64,000 bases of DNA from Plumapathes pennacea (Eukaryota > Cnidaria > Anthozoa > Antipatharia > Myriopathidae): contig OZ038463.1 in NCBI GenBank assembly GCA_964036295.1, positions 27,267,069-27,331,068 on the forward strand. Reading direction: 5' to 3'. The notes under the pieces were generated by a model that was not told the origin of the DNA, made no database searches, and saw only the letters and a program-made list of their open reading frames with translations. Positions 11,301 to 39,765 of the stretch are shown in pieces (positions within the stretch are counted from its first letter, which is position 1; each line of letters begins with the position of its first letter). The position numbers were made by a program, and so were the translations under genes.

Positions 11301-13916
11301 AATATGGTGGTAGCCGAAACTGGGGACAGAAGCGTATTAAAACAATACTTCGAGGGAAAATGATCGGCATGCAGATTTTAATACATTCTTGAAGTGATCG
11401 AGTTACAAAGGGATAGAATAATTATATTTGTCACAGTGATTGTTTGATTTCCACTGACTGGCTTTTGTTGCTTGTCCTTTCTGAATAACTATTTGAATTT
11501 AACACAAAACGGCGTCTGAAGATCCCGATTTGCTTTCAAGCGCTGTTCTCTTTGCGGAGTATTTTCTTTGGCTCACTTTTGCTTCTGAAGCTGCTGATTT
11601 GCTTTCAGGCGCTGTTCTCTTTGCGGAGTCGTTTCTTCAGCACACTTCATGCTGTCGGTCATAACATGATTGTTTTCTTTTCTCTAGACATATTTGGCGC
11701 TGTTTGAACGTTTCACCATTTCGCTTGCCCGTGCCCGTGCCTGTTCCCTTCTCTTTTGAAGACGAGCTTCGCGAGACTGTTGTGTTTCAAGTTTTCCAGT
11801 TTACAAGTTTTCCATTTTTGTAAACGTAAATACGATATACTGCAGTTACTTTGTTCAATCTAATTTCTCTTATTGCGAGTAAAAGTACAGAGCCACATGT
11901 GATCAATCCGGCCTTTGTTATTGGTTAAGCAGCGATAGGAACTGGGGACGAGGTCGTATGCCAGACAGACTGACTGACAGACGAACATTAAATTTCGAGA
12001 TGACGACATGCTTGGAGTCTCCGAATGAGGCGATACTACTGCATTAGCGTTGTGATTATTTCCCTTGCTTCGCTCGGGGATAACTATCTTTTGACAGATA
12101 TATAGTGCATGGAAGTCTATCTAAGAATTTAACCTGGAATTGATCATAGTGTGGTTATAGCCCTTTTAAATACAAACTGTTGCAGTCACTTTTTGTACAA
12201 TTCAGTAATGAATTGCTACTCCATTCCCCTTGAATCAAATTCAGCTGACATATATACAATATTAACACAAGAACTCACATGAAGTCATGGGTGATGGTGT
12301 GTGAGCCGCTTGCGAGGGCCTTGAATTCAACTCCTGTTAAATCCACATCTTGAGGGTACTTCCACTCTATCTCATTCCCTGTCACCAACACACACACAAC
12401 ATCAAAATTACAGTTCCGTTAATGCTCCAACAACCCCCCCCCCCCCCCCCCCCTCCTCAAAGTCAACTTTGGAATTAAACCCCCTCTCTAATAATCCTAG
12501 CTTGCATAGCTGTGGCTCTCGGGAAAGGAAAGGGAAGGGAAGGGGGACTGGGAAGAGAAGATTTCTATAATAATCCCTCCCTTTCTTCTTTTCACCCTGT
12601 GAGCATCAAACTTAGTGGAAGAAACAAGAAAATAATGCCACATCATTAGTTGCTTGGTTATATATTTCTGAAGAATACCCCTTGTTGTCATCTTATCTTT
12701 TTCAATAAGCCCACTCCCCCCTCCTCTATGAGGTGGGGGCTCATTAGAGCATGTAGTTATTGATTGGTCATATACAGTATATGTGTAGAACTTTTATGCA
12801 GCTAAAGAGTAAAAAGTCAAGAACAAAATGAATGTAAATTACTGCTCTTTTGAGAAATGTCAAGGTATTGTACTGGTAATACTACTCCCCTACATGAATA
12901 ATGAATGAATGAATGAATAACTTTATTAACATGTCAGAAATCCTTTAGCATCACTACTAATTGGGGACACTAGACACTACAAAATAACCTCCCCAAACAA
13001 TAAAATATGCTGAATAAATCCAGCAAAAACACCAGTTGGGGAGCCTGAAGTAAGGGAATGTGATTCTGTTGGTAATTTCAGAATGCTAAAACACAGTCAC
13101 TTTGAACAAATACCTAAAAAAGATTCCCCATATTTTATGGGAGTCCCGCTAGTTTCTAAAACAAACAACCCTTGGATCCAGTACAGAATGCAGCCCATCT
13201 TGCCACTGTCAGCACTGGCCGAGTGTATCAGTGTGGGAACCATGCAAGGTTAAAATAAAGTAGAGCCCCGCTGCCTTGAACCCTCAAGAGAAGCAAGGGA
13301 ATTAGTTTGAGATAACGGGGGATCGGGATTGTGGGGTTCTGCCAAGGGAAATTTCTGCCAAGTTCATTTCCAAGGGAAATCGAATTTTGTTCAGGATTTT
13401 GAGATAACCGAGTTCGAGATAGCAGGGTTCTAATGTAAGTTCAGAACTGCAACCACCAACCAGGGTGCAATTCTACATAAAATAGTTACGTCATGGTAGC
13501 CTTCTCATAATACCCTCCCCCCTTCCAAACCAAATCGTTTTTTGTGTGTAGTGACGCTGTTAAATATTGTACGAGGTACTCAGCCTTGTTCTGAAATAAA
13601 CAAGTAGACTCTCAACAAATAAATAAATAAATAAATAAATAAATAAACAAACAACAACAACGACAACAACCAGCGCACCTCGTCTGGTCTCGAACTGCAC
13701 CACAAAAACAGCGACGATTAATTCTGGTACTTTTTCTTTTCCCAGAGGCACGTTCTGTTGACCTGTAAACACGAAGTTATCAGTTGGTACATCTAGTTCA
13801 CTTTGATCAAAAGTGTGTCCGACAGCTCCATGGGGATCGAGATAATTTTCGGGAAGAACTTCTGCATCCACAAGCCCCGTCTCGTCATCCGCCATGTTGT
13901 CATGATGTTGGTTCAA
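5380..13916 (-). CDS. DENND11: DENN domain-containing protein 11 (LCHN-like), nine exons
   Basis: Complete gene for an LCHN/DENND11-type protein; the human homologue (KIAA1147) is a DENN-family protein about 455 aa long. Minus-strand exons in order: 13916–13679, 12378–12279, 10311–10150, 9468–9336, 8195–8057, 7652–7527, 6744–6597, 6249–6115, 5581–5380. All junctions are GT–AG, phases agree, and the total is 1383 nt (460 codons plus stop). Recognised blocks, as remembered from the human protein: [16 protein letters not shown] near the N-terminus, [57 protein letters not shown] and a final TCCP. DENN proteins generally act on Rab GTPases in membrane traffic; that role here is inferred from family. 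A second possible start is Met8 at 13895. Introns carry Helitron H2 and several MITEs. It is divergent from SCLY with 133 bp between starts. Confidence 0.93.
6425..6545. repeat. Polypyrimidine tract (plus strand) in DENND11 intron
   Basis: About 120 bp are almost pure C/T on the plus strand, so purine on the transcribed-sense strand, in the intron just after DENND11 exon 7. Frames opened here give Ser/Phe/Leu-rich translations that are compositional artefacts. Confidence 0.7.
7026..7240. mobile_element. MITE, about 215 bp, in DENND11 intron 6
   Basis: The left terminus GCGAGTTCACACTTGG is mirrored by CCAAGTGTGAACGCACT at the right end. The interior has no ORF. No clear target duplication was found. 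The phrase TTTGACCCCTAA occurs three times just upstream (about 6785, 6829, 7013), so the element may sit in an older repeat. Confidence 0.6.
9547..9723. mobile_element. Mariner-type MITE copy M1 (DENND11 intron 3)
   Basis: It starts TACAGAAGAACCCCACTAAC and ends GGGTTCTACTGTA, with TA at both tips. It has the same layout as copies at 13258, 16054 and 29820: TACAGT…GAACCC, inner CTCAAAC or TTCAAAC, and a 165–190 bp body. TA target and TACAGT ends suggest a Tc1/mariner-derived MITE. Confidence 0.65.
10567..10613 (-). other. Host intron flank shared with Helitron H1
   Basis: This 47-bp segment abuts the 3' terminus of Helitron H2. It is identical, in reverse complement, to 1560–1606. Further out (below 10567) the two loci diverge completely. 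Confidence 0.8.
10614..12080 (-). mobile_element. Helitron family H, copy H2 (1467 bp) in DENND11 intron 2
   Basis: Read on the minus strand it starts TCCCCGAGCGAAGC after a host A and ends TATTTCTAG before a host T, with no target duplication: the Helitron pattern. Just inside the 3' end, TGCGA TTA TCGTA can fold into a small hairpin. It holds a decayed Gln/Lys/Arg/Glu-rich ORF (about 11510–11830) related to the intact one at 56540–57019. No Rep or helicase domain is present, so it is non-autonomous. Confidence 0.8.
12428..12452. repeat. Homopolymeric C tract
   Basis: More than 20 consecutive C on the plus strand in DENND11 intron 1, followed by a polypyrimidine stretch. The G-rich complement is the sense strand of the gene. 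Its length may be unreliable in assembly. Confidence 0.8.
13258..13437. mobile_element. Mariner-type MITE copy M2 (DENND11 intron 1)
   Basis: It begins TAGAGCCCCGCTGCC and ends GAGATAGCAGGGTTCTAATG, close to the ends of the 16054–16241 copy. The shared inner phrases AAGGGAAATTTCTGCC and AAGTTCATTTCC-type text mark it as the same family. Termini are more decayed than in copy M3. Confidence 0.65.
13617..13650. repeat. (AAAT)n microsatellite
   Basis: About seven AAAT/AAAC units followed by CAACAA repeats, starting about 30 bp after the 5' splice site of DENND11 exon 1. It makes the exon-1 reading frame run on into a Val/Leu-rich false extension. Confidence 0.9.
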
Positions 13917-14049
13917 CGTTTCAATTGGTCAGCGGCATACTTCCCTGTGTCTTAAAATCGGTCTAACATGAGGTGCTAACTGGGACAAAGTTCATACTTT
14001 AAGTACTGTATAGATAGGAGCAGTGAGGAAAAAAGGACATCATTGCTGA
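13917..14049. promoter_or_regulatory. Putative bidirectional promoter between DENND11 and SCLY
   Basis: Only 133 bp separate the DENND11 Met codon (13916, minus) from the SCLY Met codon (14050, plus). Both 5' UTRs and core promoters must overlap or lie inside the coding flanks unless non-coding first exons exist. No TATA box stands out. Compact head-to-head pairs sharing a promoter are well known for housekeeping genes in animals. Shared control is inferred from spacing alone. Confidence 0.6.
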
Positions 14050-17000
14050 ATGGATCGCCAAAATGGCCAAAAAGACTCAGTATACATGGATTACAACGCT
14101 ACCACACCACTAGAGCCGATGGTGCTCAAAGCGATTCACGATGCCTTGCGAGATGCATGGGGCAATCCTAGCAGCTCTTATGACACAGGACAGTTAGCTA
14201 AAAGCCTCATACAAAATGCGCGCAGGGAAGTTGCTGAGATGATCGGTGCCCAGGCTGAAGACGTTATATTTTTGTCTGGAGGGACAGAAGCAAATAATAT
14301 GGTCATCTCCACAGCAATAGAACACTATCAACGATGTGTAGGGACGAAAGCTGGCAACGTGGCAGAACTCAAATCGCTCAAGCCTCATGTTATTATCTCA
14401 AATGTGGAGCATGATTCAGTGGTGTTGCCTGTTACGCATTTACAAAATGTCGGCAAGATTGATATGAGCGTTGTCCCTGTCAATCAGGTGTCTGGAGTTG
14501 TAATGCTCGAGGAGGTGTTGAAGGAGGTCCGACCAAACACGTGTTTGGTGTCTATAATGCTGGCTAACAACGAAGTTGGTGTGATACAGGTGCTCAAACT
14601 TATTGTTGCTATACCATCTACAGTGTACTGTGTGTTGTACTGCATACACTGTACATGTGTTCTTTATACTGTTTATATACAGTAATTATAATTATTTAAT
14701 ATACAGAATGTATATGTGGCAAACTAAACAAGCATGACATTAGATCGAATATCATGATAGAAATTGCACTGGATATCTATTCAAATCACATTTCATGAGA
14801 AAATACAATGTGAAATTACTCTTAAGACAGTCAAGTAACGGAATGAGTCCTATTATTTTTTTATTTCTCTGTTAATGTTATTTGATTTGTCAGTTACACT
14901 TCCTTAAGTCTAATTTTATTGTCTTATATTGATTTGCCACCATTCCCAATGTCCTACAACAGTATTTTTTTTTTCACTATAGACTTTCCTCCAGCCTATG
15001 CAATATAAGCCTCTGGCTTTGGCTATTAATTACAAATATATACAAATCATAAAACAATAAAGGCAAATTATTATTATTATTATTTACTGTTTTAGGAATT
15101 AAGAGCTGTTTATAAACTAAGGCAGGTCCAAGCAGACTGCCAACAGAGTAAATATAAAGTGTAGCTGTAACCACCAATCCCCCTCCCACCCCTCCATTAT
15201 TTCACTTCTTATATGTACTCATCAACAGCATTCATAATTCATATTATTGTCTTGAAAATCGATGATTTCTTGAAGCATGTCATTTTGTAACATTGTAGCC
15301 AATCAGGGATATCACTGCTACCATCAGAGGCTTAAAAGAGGAGAGATCTCAGAGAAACCTTCCACAGATACTGCTTCACACAGATGCTGCTCAGGCAATA
15401 GGAAAGATATCAGTCAATGTCCAAGAGCTTGGAGTTGATTACTTGACAGTAGTTGGACACAAATTCTATGGACCCAGAATTGGTAAGGAATCAATATGTA
15501 ACTTTCACTACACAGTAATAGGCTTGTTTCAAATGTTAAACTTCTCATATTCATTATATTTGAATCTGTATGATTGAGTTTGACTAATGACATAATTATT
15601 AGTTTGACACCAGTATAATAATTTATTTGAATTGATAAATTGCACATTAATATTGAATTAACCAATACCTTCAGGAGGGATGTAGCAGCTTTCAGAAGCC
15701 TCTTTTTTTGATAGGTTTCCTATGTGTAGCAGCACCATTGTTTTTAGGGTTAGGTTTATTGTTTAGTTTAATTTTAACCTATTGTTTTGTTGACCAATAG
15801 TACAAGACCTCACCAGAGGGAATACAGTATTGCACAATAACTCTGGATAACTGCAAAATAATTTTGGTGCAACTTGATATTGAAACCACTGCCATGTTAT
15901 CATGCCAATGCATCAAGCCTTGGCTTAATTTCTGCCACTCTCTCTAGTCTGGTCTTCATTCCTCCCCAAGAAGAGATGGCTGGATGCCTAAACTGCCAAC
16001 TGTGTCTGTGATGTAATTAAATAATTTAATAATCCCATTGGCTGAATTACGAATACAGTAGAACTCCACTATCTCAAACTCTTAAGGGAAGCGAGAAACA
16101 GTTCAAGATAGTAGGGGATCAAGATAGCAGGGTTCTACAAGGTAAATTTCTACCAAGTTCATTTGCAAGGGAGATCGGATTCTGTTTGAGATAGAGGGGA
16201 GTTCGAGATAACTGAGTTTGAGATAGCAGGGTTCTACTGTACACCTTGCCCATCAATTAACTTTTGCAACACTTTCCATTGAAACTTTAAGCTTAAACTT
16301 CTCTACAACTCGATCACAAGCTTCATCTAATTAATATTCTTTGCATCCACTATTTTGAAATCAACTCTCTAAAAGATAATTTATGCCTGCTTGATTTGAG
16401 CAGGTGTGTTTCTCATTGGTGGAAATTAACAAATACCAAGCTTATGCATCCAGCCGTGCCTTTGGGGGATCAGCGCTGGCTCACTTTCCCCGAGGTAGTG
16501 GCTGGTAATCATAAAGCCTACATCATGCCACGCAAGTGCAGTACAGCACTGTAGTGCAACTTTTGAAAATTACATTAATTATTGGTACCATGCATCACTT
16601 ATAGAGCTTGAAAATGCTTTGTTTCTTTAGGTGCTCTATATGCCAGATCTCTTGGGACAGGAACTCCCTTGTATCCAGTGCTATTTGGAGGAGGTCAGGA
16701 GAGAAACTTCCGACCTGGAACCGAAAACACAGGTATGATTGCTGGCTTGGGACAAGCTGCTGTGTTGGTGACTCATAACCTGGACACTTACCACAACAAC
16801 ATGGAGAAGGTTTGTTGTTGTATTCAGGGTTCAGAGCTCTCTCTTCTTTTCAACAGGATTCTTTAATATTAATTCTATTTTCAAATTTGTTTATTCTTTA
16901 GGTCAGGGATTACCTGGAATCTCAACTTACAGCAGTTTTTGGTGAAAATGTACAGTTCAACGGCAAATGTTTGAGCAGTCAGCGTTTACCAAACACGTGT

Positions 17001-17261
17001 AATGTGTCTTTCCTTGGCAAGGGTTTAGAAGGTCGTCGAGTCCTTGGAGCTGTCAAGCGACTCCAAGCAAGTGTTGGAGCTGCTTGCCACACAGATGTGA
17101 CATCTCGCCCCTCACCAATTTTAAGTGCTCTAGGGATTCCCCATGAGGTCGCTATCAATGCTGTTCGGCTGAGTGTTGGTAGAGAGACAACACTGGCAGA
17201 TGTTGATGTTGTCATTGATGATCTTAAACAAGCTATTGAATGCCTAATTACACAGAGTTAG
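14050..17261 (+). CDS. SCLY: Selenocysteine lyase, four exons
   Basis: PLP enzyme of the NifS/class-V aminotransferase fold that converts selenocysteine to alanine and releases selenium for selenophosphate synthesis; cytosolic in animals. Exons 14050–14589, 15299–15482, 16631–16809, 16902–17261; GT–AG introns, phases agree, 1263 nt (420 aa; human about 445). Visible motifs: [12 protein letters not shown] at the N-terminus, SGGTEANN for cofactor phosphate, HTDAAQ (Asp209, PLP ring nitrogen), [13 protein letters not shown] with Lys235 as the expected Schiff-base residue, [21 protein letters not shown] with Cys363 as the expected catalytic cysteine, and RLSVGRETT near the C-terminus. [10 protein letters not shown] with GAACH favours SCLY over the cysteine desulfurase NFS1. 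Intron 2 carries a mariner-type MITE. The first polyadenylation-like AATAAA downstream is at 17937, inside or beyond a retroelement fragment. Confidence 0.96.
15069..15085. repeat. (TTA)n microsatellite in SCLY intron 1
   Basis: Short run of ATT units within the first SCLY intron. The rest of that intron (14590–15298) shows no recognisable element. Confidence 0.7.
16054..16241. mobile_element. Mariner-type MITE copy M3 (SCLY intron 2)
   Basis: The ends TACAGTAGAACTCCACTATC and GATAGCAGGGTTCTACTGTA are inverted repeats of about 28 bp with few mismatches, bounded by TA. The 188-bp body has no ORF. This is the best-preserved member of a family with further copies at 9547, 13258 and 29820. Confidence 0.8.
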
Positions 17262-17933
17262 CTGTATAGCTAGCCTGTTGAGAGAAGATACAAAGCAGCA
17301 AGGCAGTTCACGAATTTGTAAAAAGTACTTTTTTTGTGGGAGTACTCCCTTTATCCCAATATTCCTCATGAAGAAGGAATGAACATAGTATGTTTGCATT
17401 ACGAAAAACACTATGAGTCAAACACACCAATCCCTACGACCTATCTTAGGGAACTTATGCCACTCATTTTAGAAGAGAACTCCTTCAAGTTCAACAACAA
17501 ACATTTCTTGCAAACACATGGTATTGCTATGGGAACGAAAATGGCAGTCGCGTTTTCCATCATTTTCATGGTGGACCTTGAAACACGACTCCTAAAGGCT
17601 AGTACTCACAAACCTCTGGTTTGGAAGAGATTTATTGATGACAGTTTCTCTCTGTGGAACATTTCCGAGACAGAAGTCGCTACTTTTGTTGATTTTGCTA
17701 ATGCATTGATTTCATCCCACCTCAAATTCACTTTCGAGATGTCATCAGTAAGTACTGTTTTCCTCGACACTGAAGTTTTCAAAGGTCCACTCCTGGACGT
17801 CCGAACTCATTTCAAGCTGACTGAAACTTTTCAGTCACTGTCAAAATCGACTTAGTGCACTGGGAAAAAGATTTATCAGGATTTTTTATTCCCTTTTCTC
17901 GGCCGCAGCCAGCAAACATGTATTCTCACTTCC
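17262..17933 (+). mobile_element. Penelope-like element, truncated reverse transcriptase
   Basis: An open frame at 17334–17855 encodes part of an RT: SLYPNIPHEEG, QTHGIAMGTKMAVAF, WKRFIDDSFSLW and VFLDTEVFKG. The GT(K)MA plus FIDD combination is typical of Penelope-like elements, not LINEs or LTR elements. Both ends of the RT are missing and no GIY-YIG endonuclease follows. It fills most of the 776 bp between the SCLY stop and the MCM4 start. The preceding bases (17289–17335), including AAAGCAGCAAGGC and a GTGGGAGTA phrase, resemble the inner ends of the foldback element at 49.2 and 49.65 kb. Confidence 0.75.
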
Positions 17934-17936
17934 GGC

Positions 17937-17942
17937 AATAAA
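17937..17942 (+). terminator. Candidate polyadenylation signal for SCLY
   Basis: The first clear AATAAA after the SCLY stop codon lies about 680 bp downstream, beyond the Penelope-like fragment and only about 95 bp before the MCM4 ATG. Use of this site is inferred; a variant signal closer to the stop is equally possible. Confidence 0.35.
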
Positions 17943-18037
17943 ACTGTTTCCCATGATTCCAATGAACCGTGCAAATCAAACACGTGACCACTTTCCCGCG
18001 CTTTTTCACACGTGAGTCATCTGTGCGTTCAAGAAAG

Positions 18038-36104
<18,067 letters not shown>

Positions 36105-37057
36105 ATGTGCCAAGTTACAAATTGTACAAGTATTGAAAAGGCAACTATCTACGCTTACTTGAGTACAGTATATCTCTTTGGAATGAAAATACTGCAATGT
36201 TTACTTTGCCTTGGTTTGTTGGTGGACAACATATTGTAGCATAATATTGTCTTAGGCCCCGTCCACACAAATCCGGATAAATTTGAAAACGGATATTTAT
36301 TTATCCGTTTTGGCATCCCGTCCGCACCAAGACGCGTTTTCGGTGACCGAAAAGGGATATTTTCGAAAACGCTGTCCAGAGTGAATATTTTCGAAAACTC
36401 CGGTTTCATGTTGTAGTGTGGACGGCGAAAATGGAGCTTTGATGTCATAGTGATGCGCATGCTCAATTCAGGGATTTAGCGTTTTCAGTCAGTTCAGCGT
36501 ATTAGTGTGGACAACAAAAACGATTCAAAAACAATAGTGTGGACGAAAAACTTTAAATGCGTTTTCAAATGAAAACTCCGTTTTCGAATTTATTGGGATT
36601 AGTGTGGACGGGGTCTTATTGTTATGCCAGTGATGCCCGTAGCTTGGTTTGTACAAATCAGTATAATCTAATATACAAGCAAATGAGCCGGGTGGGGGCA
36701 AGGAAAAAGGGCTTATGTTTCACTAGCTGTTGATCAGGAAAAGATTCTATTAACTCGCGGCAAAATTGATGAAAACTAGGTATCTTTGTTAACAGCTTCC
36801 AGTTTTGAAGTTGTGCATAGTGGTAGAGTGATATATATATACCCTTGGGTTTCCGGTTTTCAAAACATACTTTTCCAAATGAAGTAATTGTCTGTTATTT
36901 ACACTTACAGTTCGTCAAGAGAGTTAAATGATACTAGATGCACTGTATGTTTTACAAAAAATAGTTTTTTTAAAACTGCATCAAAACAGTTCATTGCTCT
37001 GAGGCATCAACTACGTGAATTAGTTCCAAATATTCGTCGTGAATGGCAAAAAGTTTG

Positions 37058-37089
<32 letters not shown>

Positions 37090-37956
37090 CGGCTTCAGGG
37101 CAGCAGAATGATTCGTGGAGCAGCGCGACTACCGGAAACACTACCCCCGAAAATGGTACCCCTTTCATATACCTGCAGTACAAACATTCTATCCCTTTTC
37201 TGTACCCTTAGAATTAACTCAGGGAACATCAAGTTTTACCGAGGTGTTGAATCAAAACAGTATAATTTCAGTTCACTTTATGGCGCAAGTCAAAATACTC
37301 CGGACATCAGGAATATAAAGCGAGTACATCTCCAGCCTAAACAAGGCACCCTTTTCATAAAATTATACCTTTAGCCTGAAAAGGTACCCCTTTCGGGTGA
37401 ATTGTAAAAAGAGTACGGACCCAAAGCTACGCAACTGATGTCTATCTTCGCCGTGATTGCAGATTCTATTTTTAAGAGAGCGAGGAAGTCTGCCGGAAAA
37501 CTACCAGCTTCAGTGCTTCTGGCGAAGAAAGACAATCCAGACACACGCCAACTCGCAATGAACTAATTCGCCTTTTTACCGAATACCTTTAATAGTCTAG
37601 TTTCTAGTGATTTTGACAATACGAAACGAACTTCTCTGTTAGTTATTGTTTCATCTTATTAGAAACTAATCTACTGTTCAGTTTCAGTTTTACGGCCAGA
37701 TTCTAGTTTCGCCGCGTTCGAATAATTGCGTCAACGACGGCAAGTTGTACGAGAGCGATAAATTTTGTCTATAAGATATTGTACTTTATATCCCAGTAAT
37801 TTTAGAGGAAGATCAAAAACGATTATTTCTAAGCACCCTCACCACACAAAACAAAGAAAAAAAGATCAAGTATATATCGATCAAATAATGTAACTTTGCG
37901 TGGAAACAACAATACCCATCTCCTATTTTATAATGAAATCGATGTTTTTTACTTGG
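36105..37956. other. Intergenic DNA downstream of MCM4
   Basis: Contains a MITE at 36251–36618 and a poly-A run at about 37062–37089. The GGTACCCC and AAGGTACCCCTTTC phrases around 37150–37400 look like an old repeat. No gene model is supported. A strong AATAAA close to the MCM4 stop is not evident. Confidence 0.5.
36251..36618. mobile_element. hAT-like MITE with GGCCCCGTCCACAC ends
   Basis: Left end TAGGCCCCGTCCACAC and right end GTGTGGACGGGGTCTTA are inverted repeats around a 370-bp body with many inner repeats of TTTTCGAAAAC and GTGTGGAC. Flanks TATTGTCT and TATTGTTA look like a decayed 8-bp target duplication, consistent with hAT. Confidence 0.7.
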
Positions 37957-39765
37957 ACCTAAACCCCCAAGTAATGTACAAGGTCAGCACGAGCTCAACA
38001 CGTATTCTGGTACAGTGGAACCAGGCTGATGAGTTTGTAGCCATCCTTGGATACCGCGTCAAATACACTGACACAAATGGAGGAAGAAGTTCAACATCAG
38101 TGAGCGGTCCAGCAAATAGAAACCTGACTTTGGAGGGGTTGAATGAATTCACAAGCTACAACATCTGTGTTTTGGCTTACGCTGCCAGCAGAGATGGTCC
38201 AGAGAATTGCATTTTGGTGGTCACGTCTGAGGATAGTAAGTTTAATTGATCTTCTGGCGATTTCTGTATGATTATAGTAGTATGCATTCATGGATCGTAC
38301 TCTTTCCTGTATTTCCTGTCCTGGTTTGTCAACTTCCGTGCACTTTAGCCAGCACTTTTTTTTTTTTTTTTGTTTTTGTTTGTTTGTTTGTTTGTTTGTT
38401 TTTATTTTGTTTTTTAATAAAACCCGCTAAGCCTCCCAGTAATATACGAGGTCATAACACCAGTTCAACCAGCATTCTGGTGCAGTGGGACGAAGTACCC
38501 TATCCTGATCAGAATGGAGTCATCCTTGGATACCGCGTCAAATACAGTAAAAGTGGAGAAGAAACTATTCATTCTAAAAATTTGAGCGGTTCAGGAAATA
38601 GACAGCAAACGTTGGATGGCTTAAACGAATTTACGATGTACAAAATCTGCGTGTCATTTCTGTGAATATTTTGCAGCGACCGTAGTCAGGTAACAGTCTT
38701 TGGTGCGTATATTGATTATACATCATCTATTTCATAAACCACCTACAGTCCTTGCTGTGAGCAAACTACCCTAGCTGGTGAACTTGCATTATCCGCCACA
38801 TTTTTTTTCTCTGTACCAAACTAAATTTCCTCTAGAAACTACTAATACATCCACCGATAATGTACGAGGCCATAAATCCAGTTCAACAAGCATTCTAGTA
38901 CAGTGGGATGATGTGCCTTTGGCTGGTCAAAATGGAATTGTCGAATTACACTGACTGATTCTGGGTTATACGTTGTTCTTTATTTTGTATAATGTATTTG
39001 ACAGATCCCACAGATATTTACTGGAAGATCTGGCTTCCTTTCCTTCTAGTGGTTGCAATGGTTTTGCTTATTTATGTTATCGAAAACGGAGAAACAGGCA
39101 CTTGAATGAAGACCGAAAGGTAATAATACTGCAAACATTAAGGTCATGACTATATCAGTCACGTTCTCCCGCGTGAAGTTTCATGTTTAGTGTAATATGG
39201 ACAGTAAAAATTCGCTCTTTTGTTGCTCCACCAGAAATATATACTTTGCTATTGGGGTAGTTTCTCCAACTGAAACATTAAAATTAAGTGAATTTTATCG
39301 CTCAGAAAAACCAATTACATAGAATTATCTGAGAAAAGAGGTTCTGAAAAAGAGAGAAAGTGAAGAGTACACTTTTTCTCATTTTCATATTATTTACTTT
39401 TACTTAAAATCTCAGTGGGAGCTAACCCTTTTTAGGTTGACAGAAACTTACAACCACAACTGAATCACGCCTTCAGTGATCTCGAACTCGCACGGCTCAG
39501 CGGCTGCGACAATTTGGCTCAGCGCATGCCCCCAGAAGCGTGTTTAGAAATAGGAGAGGAACTGGGATCGGGTCGATTTGGTAAAGTCAGTATGTCCTTT
39601 CCGCAAAGCTATTCTGGAGAATCTCAAGTGTGTCCAGTGAAGATGCTGAAAAAAGGTGATGGTCTGTTGATACACTAATATCTTTCCCATACTTTTATCC
39701 AGATGAACTGTGGTGGAGACCAGCTCTTAGCAGAAGCGCGTCATATAATTGATAGTCTTGAGGGT
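37957..39765 (+). pseudogene. Broken FN3–TM–receptor tyrosine kinase gene
   Basis: Remnants of a receptor tyrosine kinase in gene order. There are three FN3 domains: about 37965–38234 with ILVQWNQADEF and GYRVKYTDT; 38432–38664 with TSSTSILVQWDEVPYPDQNG; and 38860–38953, stopped early. A TM exon (39005–39119) carries IWLPFLLVVAMVLLIYV. A juxtamembrane/kinase exon (39436–39655) carries EIGEELGSGRFGKV and VKMLKK, that is, the glycine loop and VAVK-like lysine. A further exon piece near 39703–39765 has LLAEARH, the αC-helix glutamate region. Evidence of decay: frame changes in FN3-1 (GGTCAG/ACGAGC), a frameshift between the TM helix and the basic CYRKRRNRH stop-transfer, a stop in FN3-3, and no catalytic or activation loop downstream. 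Closest family: FN3-bearing cnidarian RTKs; exact orthology unknown. Confidence 0.7.
38360..38418. repeat. Poly-T and (GTTT)n microsatellite
   Basis: About 19 T followed by GTTTGTTT units and a TTTTATTTTG run just before the second FN3 exon of the broken kinase gene. A similar (GTTT)n run is in MCM4 intron 19 at about 35219–35245. Confidence 0.85.
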
